This document shows, piece by piece, positions 7,028 to 18,065 of a DNA stretch of 37,597 bases. The position numbers and the translations under genes were made by a program. Origin of the DNA: Hydrococcus sp. Prado102 (GTDB lineage Bacteria > Cyanobacteriota > Cyanobacteriia > Cyanobacteriales > Microcystaceae); contig JALOOL010000014.1 in the NCBI GenBank assembly GCA_025454425.1, positions 1 through 37,597 on the forward strand. Reading direction: 5' to 3'. The number at the start of each line of letters is the position of its first letter. Position 1 is the stretch's first letter. Under the pieces are notes generated by a model that saw nothing but the letters and a program-made list of their open reading frames with translations, made no database searches and was not told the origin of the DNA.

Positions 7028-9439
7028 TTAAGACCACTTCCAATTCATGATTTCATCCTTATCCGTGCCGTGTTCGTGTGCGTAATGAAGGTTTTCGATA
7101 ATCTGATTTTTCATGCGCTCCTTAGCGTGAGCCGCCGCCGAACCTAACTTGGGAACGCGATCGATAACGTCGATAACTAAATTAAAGCGATCGATCTCAT
7201 TTTTAATCGCCAGTTCGAGCGGTGTATTAATATTACCTTTTTCCTTATATCCGCGTACATGAATGCGCTCCTGATTAGTACGACGGTAAGCGAGCTTGTG
7301 AATCAGCCAAGGATAGCCGTGAAAATTGAAAATAATTGGCTTATCGGGAGTAAAAAGAGTATCGAAATCCCGATTTGATAAGCCGTGGGGATGTTCGCTA
7401 TCTGATTGTAATTTGAACAGATCGACTACGTTAATAAAACGAACTTTTAGTTCGGGAAACTCCTCGCGCAAGATAGCCGTTGCTGCTAAAGACTCCATTG
7501 TAGCGACATCGCCGCAACAAGCCATAACTACATCGGGAAGATCGGGTTCTTTGCCGCGATCGTCGTTACTTGCCCAATCCCAAATCCCAAGTCCTTTGCT
7601 ACAATGCTTAATTGCCTCGTCCATTGTCAAATACTGAAGGTGCTTTTGCTTGTCTGCCACGATAACGTTGACATAGCCAGTACTGCGCAGACAATGATCC
7701 GCTACAGAAAGCAAGCAGTTTGCGTCAGGAGGTAAGTAAATTCGAGTGACTTCGGCACTTTTGTTAGTCACTACATCAATAAATCCAGGGTCTTGATGGC
7801 TAAAACCGTTATGATCCTGTCGCCACACGGTAGAGGAAAGCAAGATGTTCAGCGAGGAGATGGGAACGCGCCAAGGAACCTCTTTTTTAGAGATATCTAG
7901 CCATTTGGCGTGTTGGTTGAACATCGAACTAATGACGTGAACAAAGGCTTCGTAGGTGTGGAATAAACCGTGCCGTCCTGTTAAAGTGTACCCTTCGAGC
8001 CAGCCTTCTAAGGTATGTTCGCTCAACATTTCCATAACTCGACCGTTGCGGGACAGTTCGCTGCCATCGAGGTCTTCCGGTTTAAATTCTGCCATCCAAG
8101 CTTTTTTACTGACTTCGTAGATACTGTTGAGGCGGTTGGAAGCCGTTTCATCCGGCCCAAAGACTCGGAAATTGCCTGGATTATTGCGGATTACGTCTCG
8201 CAGAAAATTGCCGAGAATGCGTGTCGTTTCTACCCTTTCCGCGCCCGGATTTTCCACCTCAACGGCATAATCGCGAAAATCGGGCAGGCGCAATTCCTTG
8301 CGAACTAGACCGCCGTTGGTAACGGGGTTGGCACTCATGCGACGCGGCCCGACAGGAGCTAATTCTTTCAATTCGGGAATGAGTTTTCCTGTCTCGTCAA
8401 ATAATTCTTCGGGTCGATAGCCGCGCATCCATTCTTCTAACTGCTTGAGATGATGCTGATTGGCGTGCATTTCTCCCATCGGAACTTGGTGAGCGCGCCA
8501 GAAACCTTCTACTTTGTGACCGTCTACTTCCTTCGGCCCTGTCCAGCCTTTGGGAGAGCGCAGAATAATCATCGGCCAGCGCGGACGATTGATTTCCCCC
8601 GTGCGGCGAGCTTTTTCTTGGATGGAACGAATTTGGTTGACGCAATGTTCTAGCGTTGCTGCCATTTTTTGATGGGAAATGGCAACATCTTCTCCTTCTG
8701 GGCATTCCACAACATAGGGAGTATAGCCATAGCCAACAAATAAACTTTCTAGTTCTTCTGGGGTGATGCGTGCCAAGATAGTAGGATTGGCGATTTTGTA
8801 GCCGTTTAAATGCAGGATGGGCAATACGGCTCCATCGCAGATAGGATTGAGAAATTTATTGGAATGCCAAGCGGTTGCTAATGCTCCCGTTTCAGCCTCG
8901 CCGTCGCCAATAACGCAGGCAACAATCAAATCGGGAGTATCAAATGCCGCTACGTAAGCATGGGAAATGCTGTAGCCTAATTCGCCTCCTTCGTGAATAG
9001 AACCGGGGGTTTCGGGGGTACAGTGACTGCCAACCCCGCCAGGAAAAGAAAACTGCTTGAAGAATCTCATCATTCCATCCTCGTCCTCACTTCGGTCGGG
9101 ATAGATCTCGCTGTAGGTTCCCTCTAAATAAGTGGGAGCGAGAACGCCTGGAGCGCCGTGACCGGGACCTGCAATGAAAATTATATTGAGATCGTATTTC
9201 TTGATTAGGCGATTAAGATGTATGTAAATAAAGCTCAAACCGGGACTCGATCCCCAGTGTCCCAACAAACGATATTTAATGTGTTCGGGTTTGAGTGGTT
9301 CTTTTAATAATGGATTGTCCCGCAGATAAATCATTCCAACAGCAAGGTAGTTGCAAGCTCGCCAGTAAGCATCAATTTTTTGGATTTCTTCTGCGGAAAG
9401 CGAGCCTTGCTCTATTGATTGGCTAGGTGCTACTGTCAT
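7028..9439 (-). CDS. xfp: Xylulose-5-phosphate/fructose-6-phosphate phosphoketolase
   Basis: The 803-residue thiamine-diphosphate enzyme cleaves xylulose-5-P (or fructose-6-P) with phosphate to acetyl-phosphate plus glyceraldehyde-3-P (or erythrose-4-P). It shows full family length and the expected landmarks: GPGHGAPG (residues 91-98), the [15 protein letters not shown] block, the TPP-binding GDGEAETG (178-185) and WHSNKFLNP. The later [14 protein letters not shown] block belongs to the pyrimidine domain. An AGGAG box lies 6 bases before the ATG. It is cytoplasmic. It is divergent from gap1; AckA, encoded 2 kb away, can turn its acetyl-phosphate into acetate and ATP, and Gap1 can oxidise its triose-phosphate, so this locus supports a phosphoketolase shunt in dark or mixotrophic metabolism. 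Confidence 0.97.
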   Translation of the reverse strand: MTVAPSQSIEQGSLSAEEIQKIDAYWRACNYLAVGMIYLRDNPLLKEPLKPEHIKYRLLGHWGSSPGLSFIYIHLNRLIKKYDLNIIFIAGPGHGAPGVLAPTYLEGTYSEIYPDRSEDEDGMMRFFKQFSFPGGVGSHCTPETPGSIHEGGELGYSISHAYVAAFDTPDLIVACVIGDGEAETGALATAWHSNKFLNPICDGAVLPILHLNGYKIANPTILARITPEELESLFVGYGYTPYVVECPEGEDVAISHQKMAATLEHCVNQIRSIQEKARRTGEINRPRWPMIILRSPKGWTGPKEVDGHKVEGFWRAHQVPMGEMHANQHHLKQLEEWMRGYRPEELFDETGKLIPELKELAPVGPRRMSANPVTNGGLVRKELRLPDFRDYAVEVENPGAERVETTRILGNFLRDVIRNNPGNFRVFGPDETASNRLNSIYEVSKKAWMAEFKPEDLDGSELSRNGRVMEMLSEHTLEGWLEGYTLTGRHGLFHTYEAFVHVISSMFNQHAKWLDISKKEVPWRVPISSLNILLSSTVWRQDHNGFSHQDPGFIDVVTNKSAEVTRIYLPPDANCLLSVADHCLRSTGYVNVIVADKQKHLQYLTMDEAIKHCSKGLGIWDWASNDDRGKEPDLPDVVMACCGDVATMESLAATAILREEFPELKVRFINVVDLFKLQSDSEHPHGLSNRDFDTLFTPDKPIIFNFHGYPWLIHKLAYRRTNQERIHVRGYKEKGNINTPLELAIKNEIDRFNLVIDVIDRVPKLGSAAAHAKERMKNQIIENLHYAHEHGTDKDEIMNWKWS

Positions 9440-11223
<1,784 letters not shown>

Positions 11224-11266
11224 CAAACTCTCAGAAGGGAAGTTGGGATACTTCACAAACTCATCA

Positions 11267-11295
11267 AAGGGGTTGTTTTAACAATCCCTTTTTTT
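11267..11295 (+). terminator. Intrinsic terminator of gap1
   Basis: AAGGGGTTGTT (11267-11277) pairs with AACAATCCCTT (11280-11290), with one G-T pair and a 2-base TT loop; the stem runs directly into TTTTT. It lies about 45 bases after the gap1 stop. Confidence 0.88.
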
Positions 11296-11414
11296 GCTTG
11301 TTTTTTTGAAGTTGGCATTACTATGCGATCGCATAACAACCATTGAAAGTACCAAGGCGCGATCGCATAAATGCCCAAATGTTACCCTGAAAGTGCCGAT
11401 CGCGTTTCTAATGT

Positions 11415-12656
11415 ATGAAAGTATTAGTTTTAAATGCAGGTTCTAGCAGTCACAAAAGTTGCTTGTGGGAACTGACAGAAACTTTACCCCAAAAAGCGCC
11501 CGAACCTTTATGGGAAGCCGATATCGATTGGACGGGAACGACAGAAGGAATTTTAACAGTCAAAGCTAACGAAGTTAAAATAGAAATAAAACTAGATTCG
11601 AGCGATTGCCCAAAGGGCAGCGGCAAAGCCGATCGCGAGCAGGGAATCGCACGAATGCTTTCTACCTTAGTCGAAGGAGGCACTAAAGCGATCGCGCAGT
11701 TGTCAGAAATCGATGTTGTCGGTCATCGCGTCGTCCACGGCGGAAACGAATATACTCAAGCAACGCGAATTACCCCAGAAGTCAAAGATGCGATCGCGCG
11801 TTTGATTCCCCTAGCACCCGCTCACAATCCCGCTCATTTACAAGGAATAGACGCGATCGAGCAAGCATTAGGCGATATCCCGCAAGTAGCAGTATTTGAC
11901 ACTGCATTTCACGCTCAAATGCCCTTAGAAGCCGCCGTTTATCCCATTCCTTACGAATGGTACGAACGCGGAATTCGTCGCTATGGCTTTCACGGCATCA
12001 GCCATCAATATTGTGCCCGACAAGCCGCCCAACTCCTCGACAAACCGTTAGAATCGCTAAAATTAATTACCTGTCATTTAGGCAATGGCTGTTCCTTAGC
12101 AGCGATTAAAAACGGCATCAGTATCGATACGACGATGGGATTTACGCCACTCGAAGGGCTGATGATGGGAAGTCGCAGCGGTTCGATCGATCCGGCAATT
12201 TTAATTTACTTGATGCGCGAACATCAATTGGATTGCGATCGCATCGATAAAATGCTCAATCAGGAATCTGGTTTAAAAGGCGTATCGGGGATTTCATCCG
12301 ATTTGCGGGCGGTAAAAGCTGCTATTGCCCAAGGAAACGATCGCGCCCAACTTGCTTTCGATATCTATATCCATCGACTCAGATCGCTGATCGGCTCGAT
12401 GATAGCATCCCTTGGCGGGTTGGATGCCTTAGTCTTTACCGCAGGTGTGGGAGAACATCACGCAATCGTTAGAGAAAAAGCGTGCGAAGCCTTCGATTTT
12501 CTGGGATTAAAGTTAGATAAAGAAAAGAACGTCGATCGCATAGTAGATGAGAATATAGCAACATCTGATTCAACAGTAAATGTATTAGTTATTCATACTG
12601 AGGAAGATTGGGCGATCGCCCAAGAATGCTGGAAACTGATAAATTTTCAAGTCTGA
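11415..12656 (+). CDS. ackA: Acetate kinase
   Basis: The 413-residue ASKHA-fold kinase interconverts acetyl-phosphate plus ADP with acetate plus ATP. Landmarks are the N-terminal NAGSSS phosphate loop (7-12), VGHRVVHGG (102-110), catalytic Asp162 in [18 protein letters not shown], and the [10 protein letters not shown] block. Length fits AckA. Compared with the family there is a small insertion around residues 28-75. No strong Shine-Dalgarno precedes the ATG. The gene follows gap1 after a terminator and leads into transaldolase with 25 bases between the stop and the preferred tal start, so ackA and tal are probably co-transcribed. With Xfp it forms a two-step acetate and ATP route. Confidence 0.96.
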   Translation: MKVLVLNAGSSSHKSCLWELTETLPQKAPEPLWEADIDWTGTTEGILTVKANEVKIEIKLDSSDCPKGSGKADREQGIARMLSTLVEGGTKAIAQLSEIDVVGHRVVHGGNEYTQATRITPEVKDAIARLIPLAPAHNPAHLQGIDAIEQALGDIPQVAVFDTAFHAQMPLEAAVYPIPYEWYERGIRRYGFHGISHQYCARQAAQLLDKPLESLKLITCHLGNGCSLAAIKNGISIDTTMGFTPLEGLMMGSRSGSIDPAILIYLMREHQLDCDRIDKMLNQESGLKGVSGISSDLRAVKAAIAQGNDRAQLAFDIYIHRLRSLIGSMIASLGGLDALVFTAGVGEHHAIVREKACEAFDFLGLKLDKEKNVDRIVDENIATSDSTVNVLVIHTEEDWAIAQECWKLINFQV

Positions 12657-12681
12657 AAACTACTTGATGGAGAGAAAACTA

Positions 12682-13857
12682 ATGGCAAAAAATTTACTCG
12701 AACAATTGCGAGAAATGACAATTGTTGTCGCAGATACGGGAGATATTCAAGCGATCGAGACATTTACCCCCCGCGATGCTACCACTAATCCCTCTTTGAT
12801 TACCGCCGCCGCTCAAATGCCCCAGTATCAAGAAATTGTCGATGATACGCTCAAAAAAGCGAGAGAAGAGTTGGGTAAAGGCGCTGATGCTCCTGAAGTA
12901 GCTAAATTGGCATTCGATCGCCTAGCGATTTCTTTTGGGTTAAAGATTTTGCAGATTATTCCCGGACGAGTTTCTACCGAAGTAGACGCGAGATTATCTT
13001 ACGATACCGAGGCAACGGTCGAAAAAGCTCGCTATCTCATTTCTCAATACGAAGCTGCTGGTGTAGGACGCGATCGCGTGTTAATCAAAATCGCCTCGAC
13101 TTGGGAAGGGATTAAAGCGGCTGAAATCTTGGAAAAAGAAGGCATTCACTGCAATTTAACCCTCTTATTCGGCATCCATCAGGCGATCGCTTGTGCGGAA
13201 GCGGGGGCTACTTTAATCTCGCCTTTTGTCGGACGAATCTTAGATTGGTACAAAAAGGAAACCGGACGCAACAGCTATCCTCCCTCCGAAGATCCTGGCG
13301 TACTATCCGTTACCAAAATCTATAACTATTACAAGAAATTTGGATACCATACCGAAGTTATGGGAGCTAGCTTCCGCAACATCGGCGAGATTACCGAATT
13401 AGCGGGTTGCGACTTGCTCACCATTTCACCTGCTTTGCTCGATGAATTGCGATCGACCGAGGAAGAATTGCCCCGCAAGTTAGATCCCGAATTCGCTACA
13501 AAAGCAGATCTTGAAAAAATTTCCATAGACAAAGAAACCTTCGATAAGATGCACGCAGATGACCGTATGGCATCGGAAAAATTAGCCGAAGGGATTTCAG
13601 GCTTTACTAAGGCTTTAGAGGTGCTAGAGACGCTATTAGCCGATCGCCTATCCCGTCTTGAAGGTCAAGCCGAACTATGTACTACAACCGCCGATCTTTT
13701 TCGCATTTACGACCTAGATGGGGATGGACATATTACCCGCGAAGAATGGGCGGGAACTGATGTAGTATTCGATGCTTTGGATAGCGATCGCGATGGCTCG
13801 ATCAGCGCAGAAGATATGCTCGCAGGTCTAGGAGCCGCCGTTTGTTTGGTCAAATAA
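12682..13857 (+). CDS. tal: Transaldolase with C-terminal EF-hand pair
   Basis: The enzyme transfers a dihydroxyacetone unit between sedoheptulose-7-P and erythrose-4-P partners in the pentose phosphate pathway. I chose the ATG at 12682 because GGAGAG lies 7 bases upstream, giving 391 residues; TTG 12664 and ATG 12667 are also in frame. The Schiff-base lysine is in [11 protein letters not shown] (Lys136), and TNPSL and NLTLLFG blocks support the barrel. The last 50 residues hold two EF-hand loops: [12 protein letters not shown] (344-355), canonical, and [12 protein letters not shown] (367-378), which ends in Asp instead of Glu and so may prefer magnesium or bind calcium weakly. The EF-hand tail is a cyanobacterial feature and suggests calcium control of sugar-phosphate flow. 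Confidence 0.95.
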   Translation: MAKNLLEQLREMTIVVADTGDIQAIETFTPRDATTNPSLITAAAQMPQYQEIVDDTLKKAREELGKGADAPEVAKLAFDRLAISFGLKILQIIPGRVSTEVDARLSYDTEATVEKARYLISQYEAAGVGRDRVLIKIASTWEGIKAAEILEKEGIHCNLTLLFGIHQAIACAEAGATLISPFVGRILDWYKKETGRNSYPPSEDPGVLSVTKIYNYYKKFGYHTEVMGASFRNIGEITELAGCDLLTISPALLDELRSTEEELPRKLDPEFATKADLEKISIDKETFDKMHADDRMASEKLAEGISGFTKALEVLETLLADRLSRLEGQAELCTTTADLFRIYDLDGDGHITREEWAGTDVVFDALDSDRDGSISAEDMLAGLGAAVCLVK

Positions 13858-13905
13858 TAGCCTGAAAAGTGACTGGTCACTTTTCACTGGTCACTGATAA
13901 CTGTT

Positions 13906-13940
13906 AAAAACCCCTCTCGCTGTAGCGTTGAGGGGTTTTT
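13906..13940 (+). terminator. Intrinsic terminator of tal, also usable from the opposite strand
   Basis: AAAAACCCCTC (13906-13916) pairs with GAGGGGTTTTT (13930-13940). CGCT (13918-13921) pairs with AGCG (13924-13927) inside. A sixth T follows on the plus strand. The minus strand also ends in TTTTTAAC, so it can close the omegaRNA-like transcript coming from the right. Confidence 0.92.
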
Positions 13941-14096
13941 TAAGCCATGTTGATAAGCTGACCGCCACGCCGTTTTACCTCAGTTTATGACCTGGATAAA
14001 CCAGGTGGGTACCGACGCTTCACGCTTCTGTTTCCGAGTACTTGCTCGGTTTACTGCCGCATAAATGCTGTTGGTTCCCTTATAACTCAAGCATAG
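13906..14096 (-). ncRNA. Candidate IscB omegaRNA (HEARO family), orphan copy
   Basis: Read on the minus strand from about 14080, the order of elements resembles IscB omegaRNAs as I remember them. First comes CCAACAGCATTTATGCGGC, a small GCAT/ATGC hairpin (14059-14068). Then follow a CCGAG/CTCGG hairpin (14034-14049), GAAGCGTCGGTACCC, an ACCTGG/CCAGGT hairpin (13990-14006), GTGGCGGTCAGCTTATC (about 13951-13967), and a 3' GC stem with U-tract (13906-13940). The 16 bases upstream (14081-14096) would be the guide position. No iscB or other HNH gene lies downstream: the next gene is the 3' end of tal, convergent. So this would be a stand-alone guide RNA or relic. Family assignment is by pattern memory, not by a covariance-model search. 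Confidence 0.55.
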
Positions 14097-14251
14097 ATCA
14101 AAAAACTTGATAGGCATTCACCAACGCAGCAGCCAAACTTTTTTCATTTTAATCGTTTTTTCTGGTTTAGGCAAATACCGAGAAAGAGGCTGTTTAACTA
14201 TTTAGCTCGACAAGTCTGTTTAACCGCGTTCAGTTATCGGTTATAAACTTT

Positions 14252-14272
14252 GATAACTGATAACTGATAACT
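14252..14272. repeat. GATAACT tandem repeat x3 next to gcvH
   Basis: Three tandem copies of GATAACT end three bases before the gcvH stop codon. They belong to the ATAACTGAT repeat family seen in several intergenic spaces of this window. Confidence 0.85.
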
Positions 14273-14274
14273 GA

Positions 14275-14670
14275 TTAAGCGTCTCCTTCTAATTGCGATC
14301 GATACTCATTTGCAGAAAGCGTTTCATTAAGCGCGGTGTCGGGATCGCTTACTCGTATTTTTAAAAGCCATCCCTCGCCGTAGGGATCGTCTGCGATCGA
14401 TTCTGGCGATTCGACCATTGCATCGTTTCGTTCGATTACTGTACCCGAAACTGGGGGATACAAATCTTCAACCGCTTTGACGGATTCGATCGAACCGAAG
14501 TTTGTACCAACTTCTATCGTATCGCCAACTTCAGGTAATTCTAGAAAGACAATATCGCCGAGTTGATCGACAGCAAAAGCACTAATCCCAATGGTGGCGA
14601 TTTCGCCATCCAAACGGACATACTCGTGAGAGTCAAGATATCTGAGATCGTCTGGGTATTCTAAGTCCAT
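14275..14670 (-). CDS. gcvH: Glycine cleavage system H protein
   Basis: The 131-residue lipoyl carrier shuttles the aminomethyl group between the P, T and L proteins of the glycine cleavage complex, used in photorespiratory glycine breakdown and one-carbon supply. The lipoylated lysine is in the [18 protein letters not shown] block (about residue 65). The N-terminal [20 protein letters not shown] and the C-terminal [12 protein letters not shown] blocks complete the fold, and length is normal. No gcvP or gcvT is in the window, so the genes are scattered, as is usual in cyanobacteria. I saw no glycine riboswitch in the short region upstream. The gene sits between two nuclease-element relics. 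Confidence 0.96.
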   Translation of the reverse strand: MDLEYPDDLRYLDSHEYVRLDGEIATIGISAFAVDQLGDIVFLELPEVGDTIEVGTNFGSIESVKAVEDLYPPVSGTVIERNDAMVESPESIADDPYGEGWLLKIRVSDPDTALNETLSANEYRSQLEGDA

Positions 14671-14744
14671 TTTTTATCCTCAAATTCCGCAGCAAAGCTA
14701 AGTTTACAACGACTGTTGCCAACGATGATAAAGATCTATCAATA

Positions 14745-14966
14745 ATGTTGCGGGAGTCCTTCGGCAGAAGCCGCAGGTTGGAGTTTAAGAAACTCAACGT
14801 TAAGATAGCTAGACTGCACCAAAAAATCTCAGATACCAGAAAAGATTTTGACTCTAAGCTAGCCCATCATCTAGTATCGCAAGCCGGAGCAATATTTGTA
14901 GAAGCTCTACCCAATGGGTTCAGCAGAACTTTAAGAGAGTTAAAACCTACGTACCCGCTAATTTAG
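14745..14966 (+). pseudogene. tnpB (IS200/IS605 OrfB) fragment
   Basis: The reading frame encodes 73 residues. About 37 of them (nucleotides 14793-14903) match the segment that precedes the first RuvC acidic motif of TnpB: a KIARLHQKISDTRKDFDSKL helix, then HHLVSQAGAIFVE. In intact TnpB this runs on into EDLN and some 200 further residues; here it diverges at once and stops. The zinc finger and remaining RuvC motifs are absent. It overlaps the end of the next minus-strand gene by 4 bases. It is therefore a decayed remnant of a TnpB transposon-associated nuclease, not a functional gene. Confidence 0.7.
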
Positions 14967-15760
14967 TAACTCAAAACCCGAATCACCGTCCCCTCTTTGG
15001 GAATATCTGCGGGTCGCAAGCTCATCTTATTAGCACCTATTTTACGGACGTTCATGCCTTCTGTGAGTTTGAGAAACTCATCCACCCCAACCAAATCGCA
15101 AGCTGCTTTATCGGCGGCGGAGGTAAGATATTGCGTGGGAATGACGATTCTGGGATTGAGAGCGTCGATCGCTTGTTTGGCTTCTTCGGGGTTATATGCC
15201 TTGGGGCCGCCGCCGACGGGAACCAATGCTAAATCGGGGCTACCGAGTAAGATTTTCTGTTCGATTTCTATGGGAGCCGCCGCGCCGCCCATATGTAAAA
15301 CCCTTATCCCGCCTTGATTCCAACGCCAAGCCACATTCATGCCAAAACGCCGTCCTCCCTCGCGATCGTGGGCAATGCTAACCCCTTGAAAGCGGATGCC
15401 GCCAATCTCGTAAACGCCTGGTTCAAAAAGAACTTTGGGATTCCCTGGCAAGCCTTCAGCCGCCCCTTCGTCCCAGAGTTGGCTGCTGATGAGAACGAGA
15501 TCGGCTTCTACCTTGGGAGGGCGGTATCCAGCCGTACAGCCAATCGTCCGAAAAGGATTGACCAAAATCCGCATTCCGCTTCCGGTAAATAAGAAGCAAG
15601 TGTGTCCTAAATATTGGACACCTAGAGAACCGCCACTTTGTGCCGTTGCGCGATCGCTTCCCCACCCCGCCATCCAAGTCGTCCCGCCTGCTGCTAGCAA
15701 GCTTGCTCCAGCATAACGAATTAACTGTCGCCGTCTCATTAATAATTTGTCCTCTGTCAC
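14963..15760 (-). CDS. Exported metallo-beta-lactamase-fold protein lacking metal ligands
   Basis: The 265-residue protein opens with a twin-arginine-like signal (MRRRQLIRYAG, then a hydrophobic run and an ATAQS cleavage region near residue 41), so export to periplasm or lumen by Tat is likely. The rest follows the Lactamase_B_3/UPF0173-like fold: VQYLGHTCFLF (49-59), ADLVLISS (86-93), a late IRVLHMGG (152-159) and PRIVIPTQY. The HxHxDH metal motif that should follow ADLVLIS is replaced by SSQLWDEG (92-99). The later HxGD is HMGG, and the usual DP of ILIDP is NP (Asn68). Hydrolase chemistry is therefore doubtful; a binding or structural role is more likely. It is the last of three minus-strand genes. 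Confidence 0.82.
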   Translation of the reverse strand: MTEDKLLMRRRQLIRYAGASLLAAGGTTWMAGWGSDRATAQSGGSLGVQYLGHTCFLFTGSGMRILVNPFRTIGCTAGYRPPKVEADLVLISSQLWDEGAAEGLPGNPKVLFEPGVYEIGGIRFQGVSIAHDREGGRRFGMNVAWRWNQGGIRVLHMGGAAAPIEIEQKILLGSPDLALVPVGGGPKAYNPEEAKQAIDALNPRIVIPTQYLTSAADKAACDLVGVDEFLKLTEGMNVRKIGANKMSLRPADIPKEGTVIRVLSY

Positions 15761-15792
15761 TTCGATTTTGGATATTGGATTTTTTGGATTTT

Positions 15793-15821
15793 GTAGAGAC
15801 GTTGCATTGCAACGTCTCTAC
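15793..15821. repeat. Perfect palindromic hairpin, dispersed cyanobacterial repeat
   Basis: GTAGAGACGTTGC pairs perfectly with GCAACGTCTCTAC around a 3-base ATT loop. It lies between the SH3 gene and the metallo-lactamase-fold gene. It is a known style of dispersed palindrome in cyanobacterial genomes and could act as a processing or weak termination site. No U-tract follows on either strand. Confidence 0.85.
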
Positions 15822-15834
15822 GAACTTTGAACTA

Positions 15835-16305
15835 TTAATTACTGGTTTCTACTTTCTCGACATTTCCCGCTTTAATCCAGCCTTCGAGCGTCCCTTCTGC
15901 AAGGCGAATTTTCTGCCATTGTTTGTCTTCGCTTTCTTGGAGAACGATCAGTTCTTGATTATAGTCTACTCCTGCGATGCGTTCGGCTTCGCGACCGGGT
16001 TCGGTACGCACGCTTAAGCCCTCAGCCCAAGTGACTCGCGCTTTGTAAGCACCAGGCGGTAAGTTTTCTGGTGGCTTTTCGGGTTCTGGCGAGGCAGCGG
16101 CTACGGGAGTTGCTTGAGGCGTTGAAGGTTTTTGAGCGGTTTTAGGCGTTTCTTCCTTCTTTTCCTCCGCAAACATAGGTTTGGGAGGATTGGCGTTCAT
16201 CTTAGCGAAGAAAACATAGGCAACCGCAGCCGTTCCTCCCGCTAGAATAGCAAGACCGAGGATAAACCCGATAATAAATTGAACAATGTTTGATACGCGC
16301 TTCAC
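15835..16305 (-). CDS. Membrane-anchored SH3b domain protein
   Basis: The 156-residue protein has one N-terminal membrane helix (about 9-33). A Pro/Ala/Glu/Lys-rich linker (about 38-82) and a bacterial SH3 domain (about 86-152; ARVTWAEGLSVRTEPG ... GWIKAGNVEKVE) follow. The layout suggests a type II membrane protein whose SH3 domain lies outside the cytoplasm and may touch peptidoglycan or a partner protein. No enzyme domain is present. It lies 18 bases downstream of ycf46 on the same strand, so the two are likely co-transcribed. Confidence 0.82.
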   Translation of the reverse strand: MKRVSNIVQFIIGFILGLAILAGGTAAVAYVFFAKMNANPPKPMFAEEKKEETPKTAQKPSTPQATPVAAASPEPEKPPENLPPGAYKARVTWAEGLSVRTEPGREAERIAGVDYNQELIVLQESEDKQWQKIRLAEGTLEGWIKAGNVEKVETSN

Positions 16306-16323
16306 GATCGCTCACTCCAAAAT

Positions 16324-17841
16324 TTAATTATTAATTTGTCCCTGGATGCGATGGTTTAAACGACCGGAACGAGAAGCCAGACGAGCTTTTCCCGCATCCG
16401 CCCAGTTTTGTAGAAACTGAATTTGTTCTTGTGCCGTCCGTGCCAAGGGAATAATCTGGCTGGCAGATTCTAGAATATCATCGGTGGTAAAGTCTCGATT
16501 TTGAGAGAAACCGATGTGCATGGCTTCGATCAGAGTTTGTTCGATTTCTGCGCCAGAAAAATCAGGCGTTTCATAAGCCAGTCGTTTGATATCGTAATTT
16601 TTAACATTGTGCGGGCGCAGCCGAGATACATGGACGCTAAAAATGGCTTCTCGTTCCTCTTGGGTGGGCAAACCGACAAAAAAGATTTCGTCAAAGCGTC
16701 CTTTGCGCAGCATTTCTGGGGGTAAAGCTTGAATATTATTTGCCGTCGCCACCACAAATACGGGCGATTTCTTCTCGGCTAACCAGTTGATAAACGTGCC
16801 AAAAACGCGACTCGTCGTTCCGCCATCGCCTCTTCCCTCCACGCCAGCAAAGGCTTTATCGATTTCGTCGATCCAAAGAACGCAAGGAGCGAGGGCTTCT
16901 GCTAAACTTATCATCTGTCGGGTGCGAGATTCCGATTCTCCTACTAATCCCCCAAATAGACGACCGACATCGAGACGAAGTAGGGGTAAGTGCCAGTGAT
17001 GGGAGATGGCTTTTGCCGTTAGCGATTTGCCCGTTCCTTGAATGCCGACCAGCAGCAAACCCCTCGGATAGGGCAATCCGTAGCTTCTGGCGCGATCGCT
17101 AAATGCCCCGCCCCGTCTTAATAACCAGTCTTTTAAGCTATCCAATCCCCCGATATCGGCGATTTGTTCGGTGGCGGGATAGAAGTCTAAAATTTGCGTT
17201 TGTCGAATCGATTGACGTTTCTCTTCTAGAATAAGTTCGACATCTTCGGCTTCGATATTGCCTCGACTGGCAATACAGCGAGTGAGGACGCGACGAATCC
17301 TTTCTAAGGATAATCCTTGGGAGGAACGAACTAATTCATCTAGCAACTTATCGGAAAGCGATTGTCCGATGGAAATGAGTAGGCGTTGAATTTCAGAACG
17401 AATTTCGCTTCCATTAGGCAGGGGAAAATCGACAACGGTAAAGACTTCGGTTAATTCTGCGGGAATCTCCAATTGAGGAGAGACGATAACTAAGTTTTTG
17501 GGTTGTGACTTTAATTTTCGGGCTAAATTGCGGAGTTTGCGAGAAATAGAAACATCTTCTAAAAAACGATGAAAATCACGGAAAATAAAAACCCCTCCGA
17601 CATTTGAAGGCAATTGTTCGATAAATTCTAGAGCTTGTAGGGGATTGCGCCGTCCGACTCCTTCATTATTGGGATTGTCTTGATAGCCATCGACAAAATC
17701 CCAAATGTAGATAGAACGATTGCCGATTTGTTTGGCGCAAGACGCGATCGCGGCTTCGACTCGTTCTTCTTCGGGCGTGGGAATGTAAATTAGAGGATAG
17801 CAAGCTCTAAGTAGTAATTCAAACTCTTCACTAAAGCTCAT
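16324..17841 (-). CDS. ycf46: AAA ATPase of the Ycf46 family
   Basis: The 505-residue soluble protein has an N-terminal domain typical of Ycf46 (residues 1-210), then one AAA+ domain. Landmarks are Walker A GIQGTGKS (266-273), Walker B VLWIDEIDKA (321-330), sensor 1 VVATANN (363-369) and the RKGRFDEIFFV arginine-finger region (379-389). Length matches the cyanobacterial and red-algal plastid Ycf46 proteins. In Synechocystis the orthologue has been linked to CO2 use in photosynthesis regulation; the precise substrate is unknown. It is the first gene of a three-gene minus-strand group with the SH3 protein and the metallo-lactamase-fold protein. Confidence 0.93.
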   Translation of the reverse strand: MSFSEEFELLLRACYPLIYIPTPEEERVEAAIASCAKQIGNRSIYIWDFVDGYQDNPNNEGVGRRNPLQALEFIEQLPSNVGGVFIFRDFHRFLEDVSISRKLRNLARKLKSQPKNLVIVSPQLEIPAELTEVFTVVDFPLPNGSEIRSEIQRLLISIGQSLSDKLLDELVRSSQGLSLERIRRVLTRCIASRGNIEAEDVELILEEKRQSIRQTQILDFYPATEQIADIGGLDSLKDWLLRRGGAFSDRARSYGLPYPRGLLLVGIQGTGKSLTAKAISHHWHLPLLRLDVGRLFGGLVGESESRTRQMISLAEALAPCVLWIDEIDKAFAGVEGRGDGGTTSRVFGTFINWLAEKKSPVFVVATANNIQALPPEMLRKGRFDEIFFVGLPTQEEREAIFSVHVSRLRPHNVKNYDIKRLAYETPDFSGAEIEQTLIEAMHIGFSQNRDFTTDDILESASQIIPLARTAQEQIQFLQNWADAGKARLASRSGRLNHRIQGQINN

Positions 17842-18065
17842 TTTTTATTATTTTGTTATGAGTAATACGGGCAATCGCTGTTTACTGTGTATTATCACTT
17901 ATCTTATCGACGAAAGTTTGATTTTTAAAAGAAAGCGTTTATTCAGGAAATCGCTTTAATTTTCCATAAAAAATGCGATCGACAAGCACAAATACTACAG
18001 ATAGTCATTTGCGAGATTGATAAGGAAGTAGTTATCATTTTTCCAACAATCATCAAGCTCAGCTT

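Noticed and set aside
8397-8705. Arg/Ser-rich ORF on the minus strand inside xfp
   Set aside because: It is a different frame of the clearly coding xfp gene, with low-complexity composition typical of a shadow.
14031-14049. GGAAACA motif suggesting a Yfr2-type cyanobacterial RNA
   Set aside because: The motif overlaps the stem of a hairpin rather than lying in a loop, and the neighbouring motifs fit the HEARO pattern instead.
13960-14100. Minus-strand frame GTNSIYAAVNRASTRKQKRE running through the structured element
   Set aside because: It has no start codon or ribosome binding site, and the hairpin pattern and omegaRNA-like motif order explain the sequence better.
13945-14130. 6S RNA or SRP RNA in the tal-gcvH spacer
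   Set aside because: There is no long closing stem for 6S RNA, and the conserved GGAAGGnAGCAGCC apical motif of SRP RNA is absent.
14671-14744. Glycine riboswitch upstream of gcvH
   Set aside because: The short leader shows none of the tandem aptamer motifs; only plain sequence is present.
15196-15716. Several plus-strand ORFs opposite the metallo-lactamase-fold gene
   Set aside because: They lie antisense to a gene with coherent fold motifs; their products show no domain or start signal.
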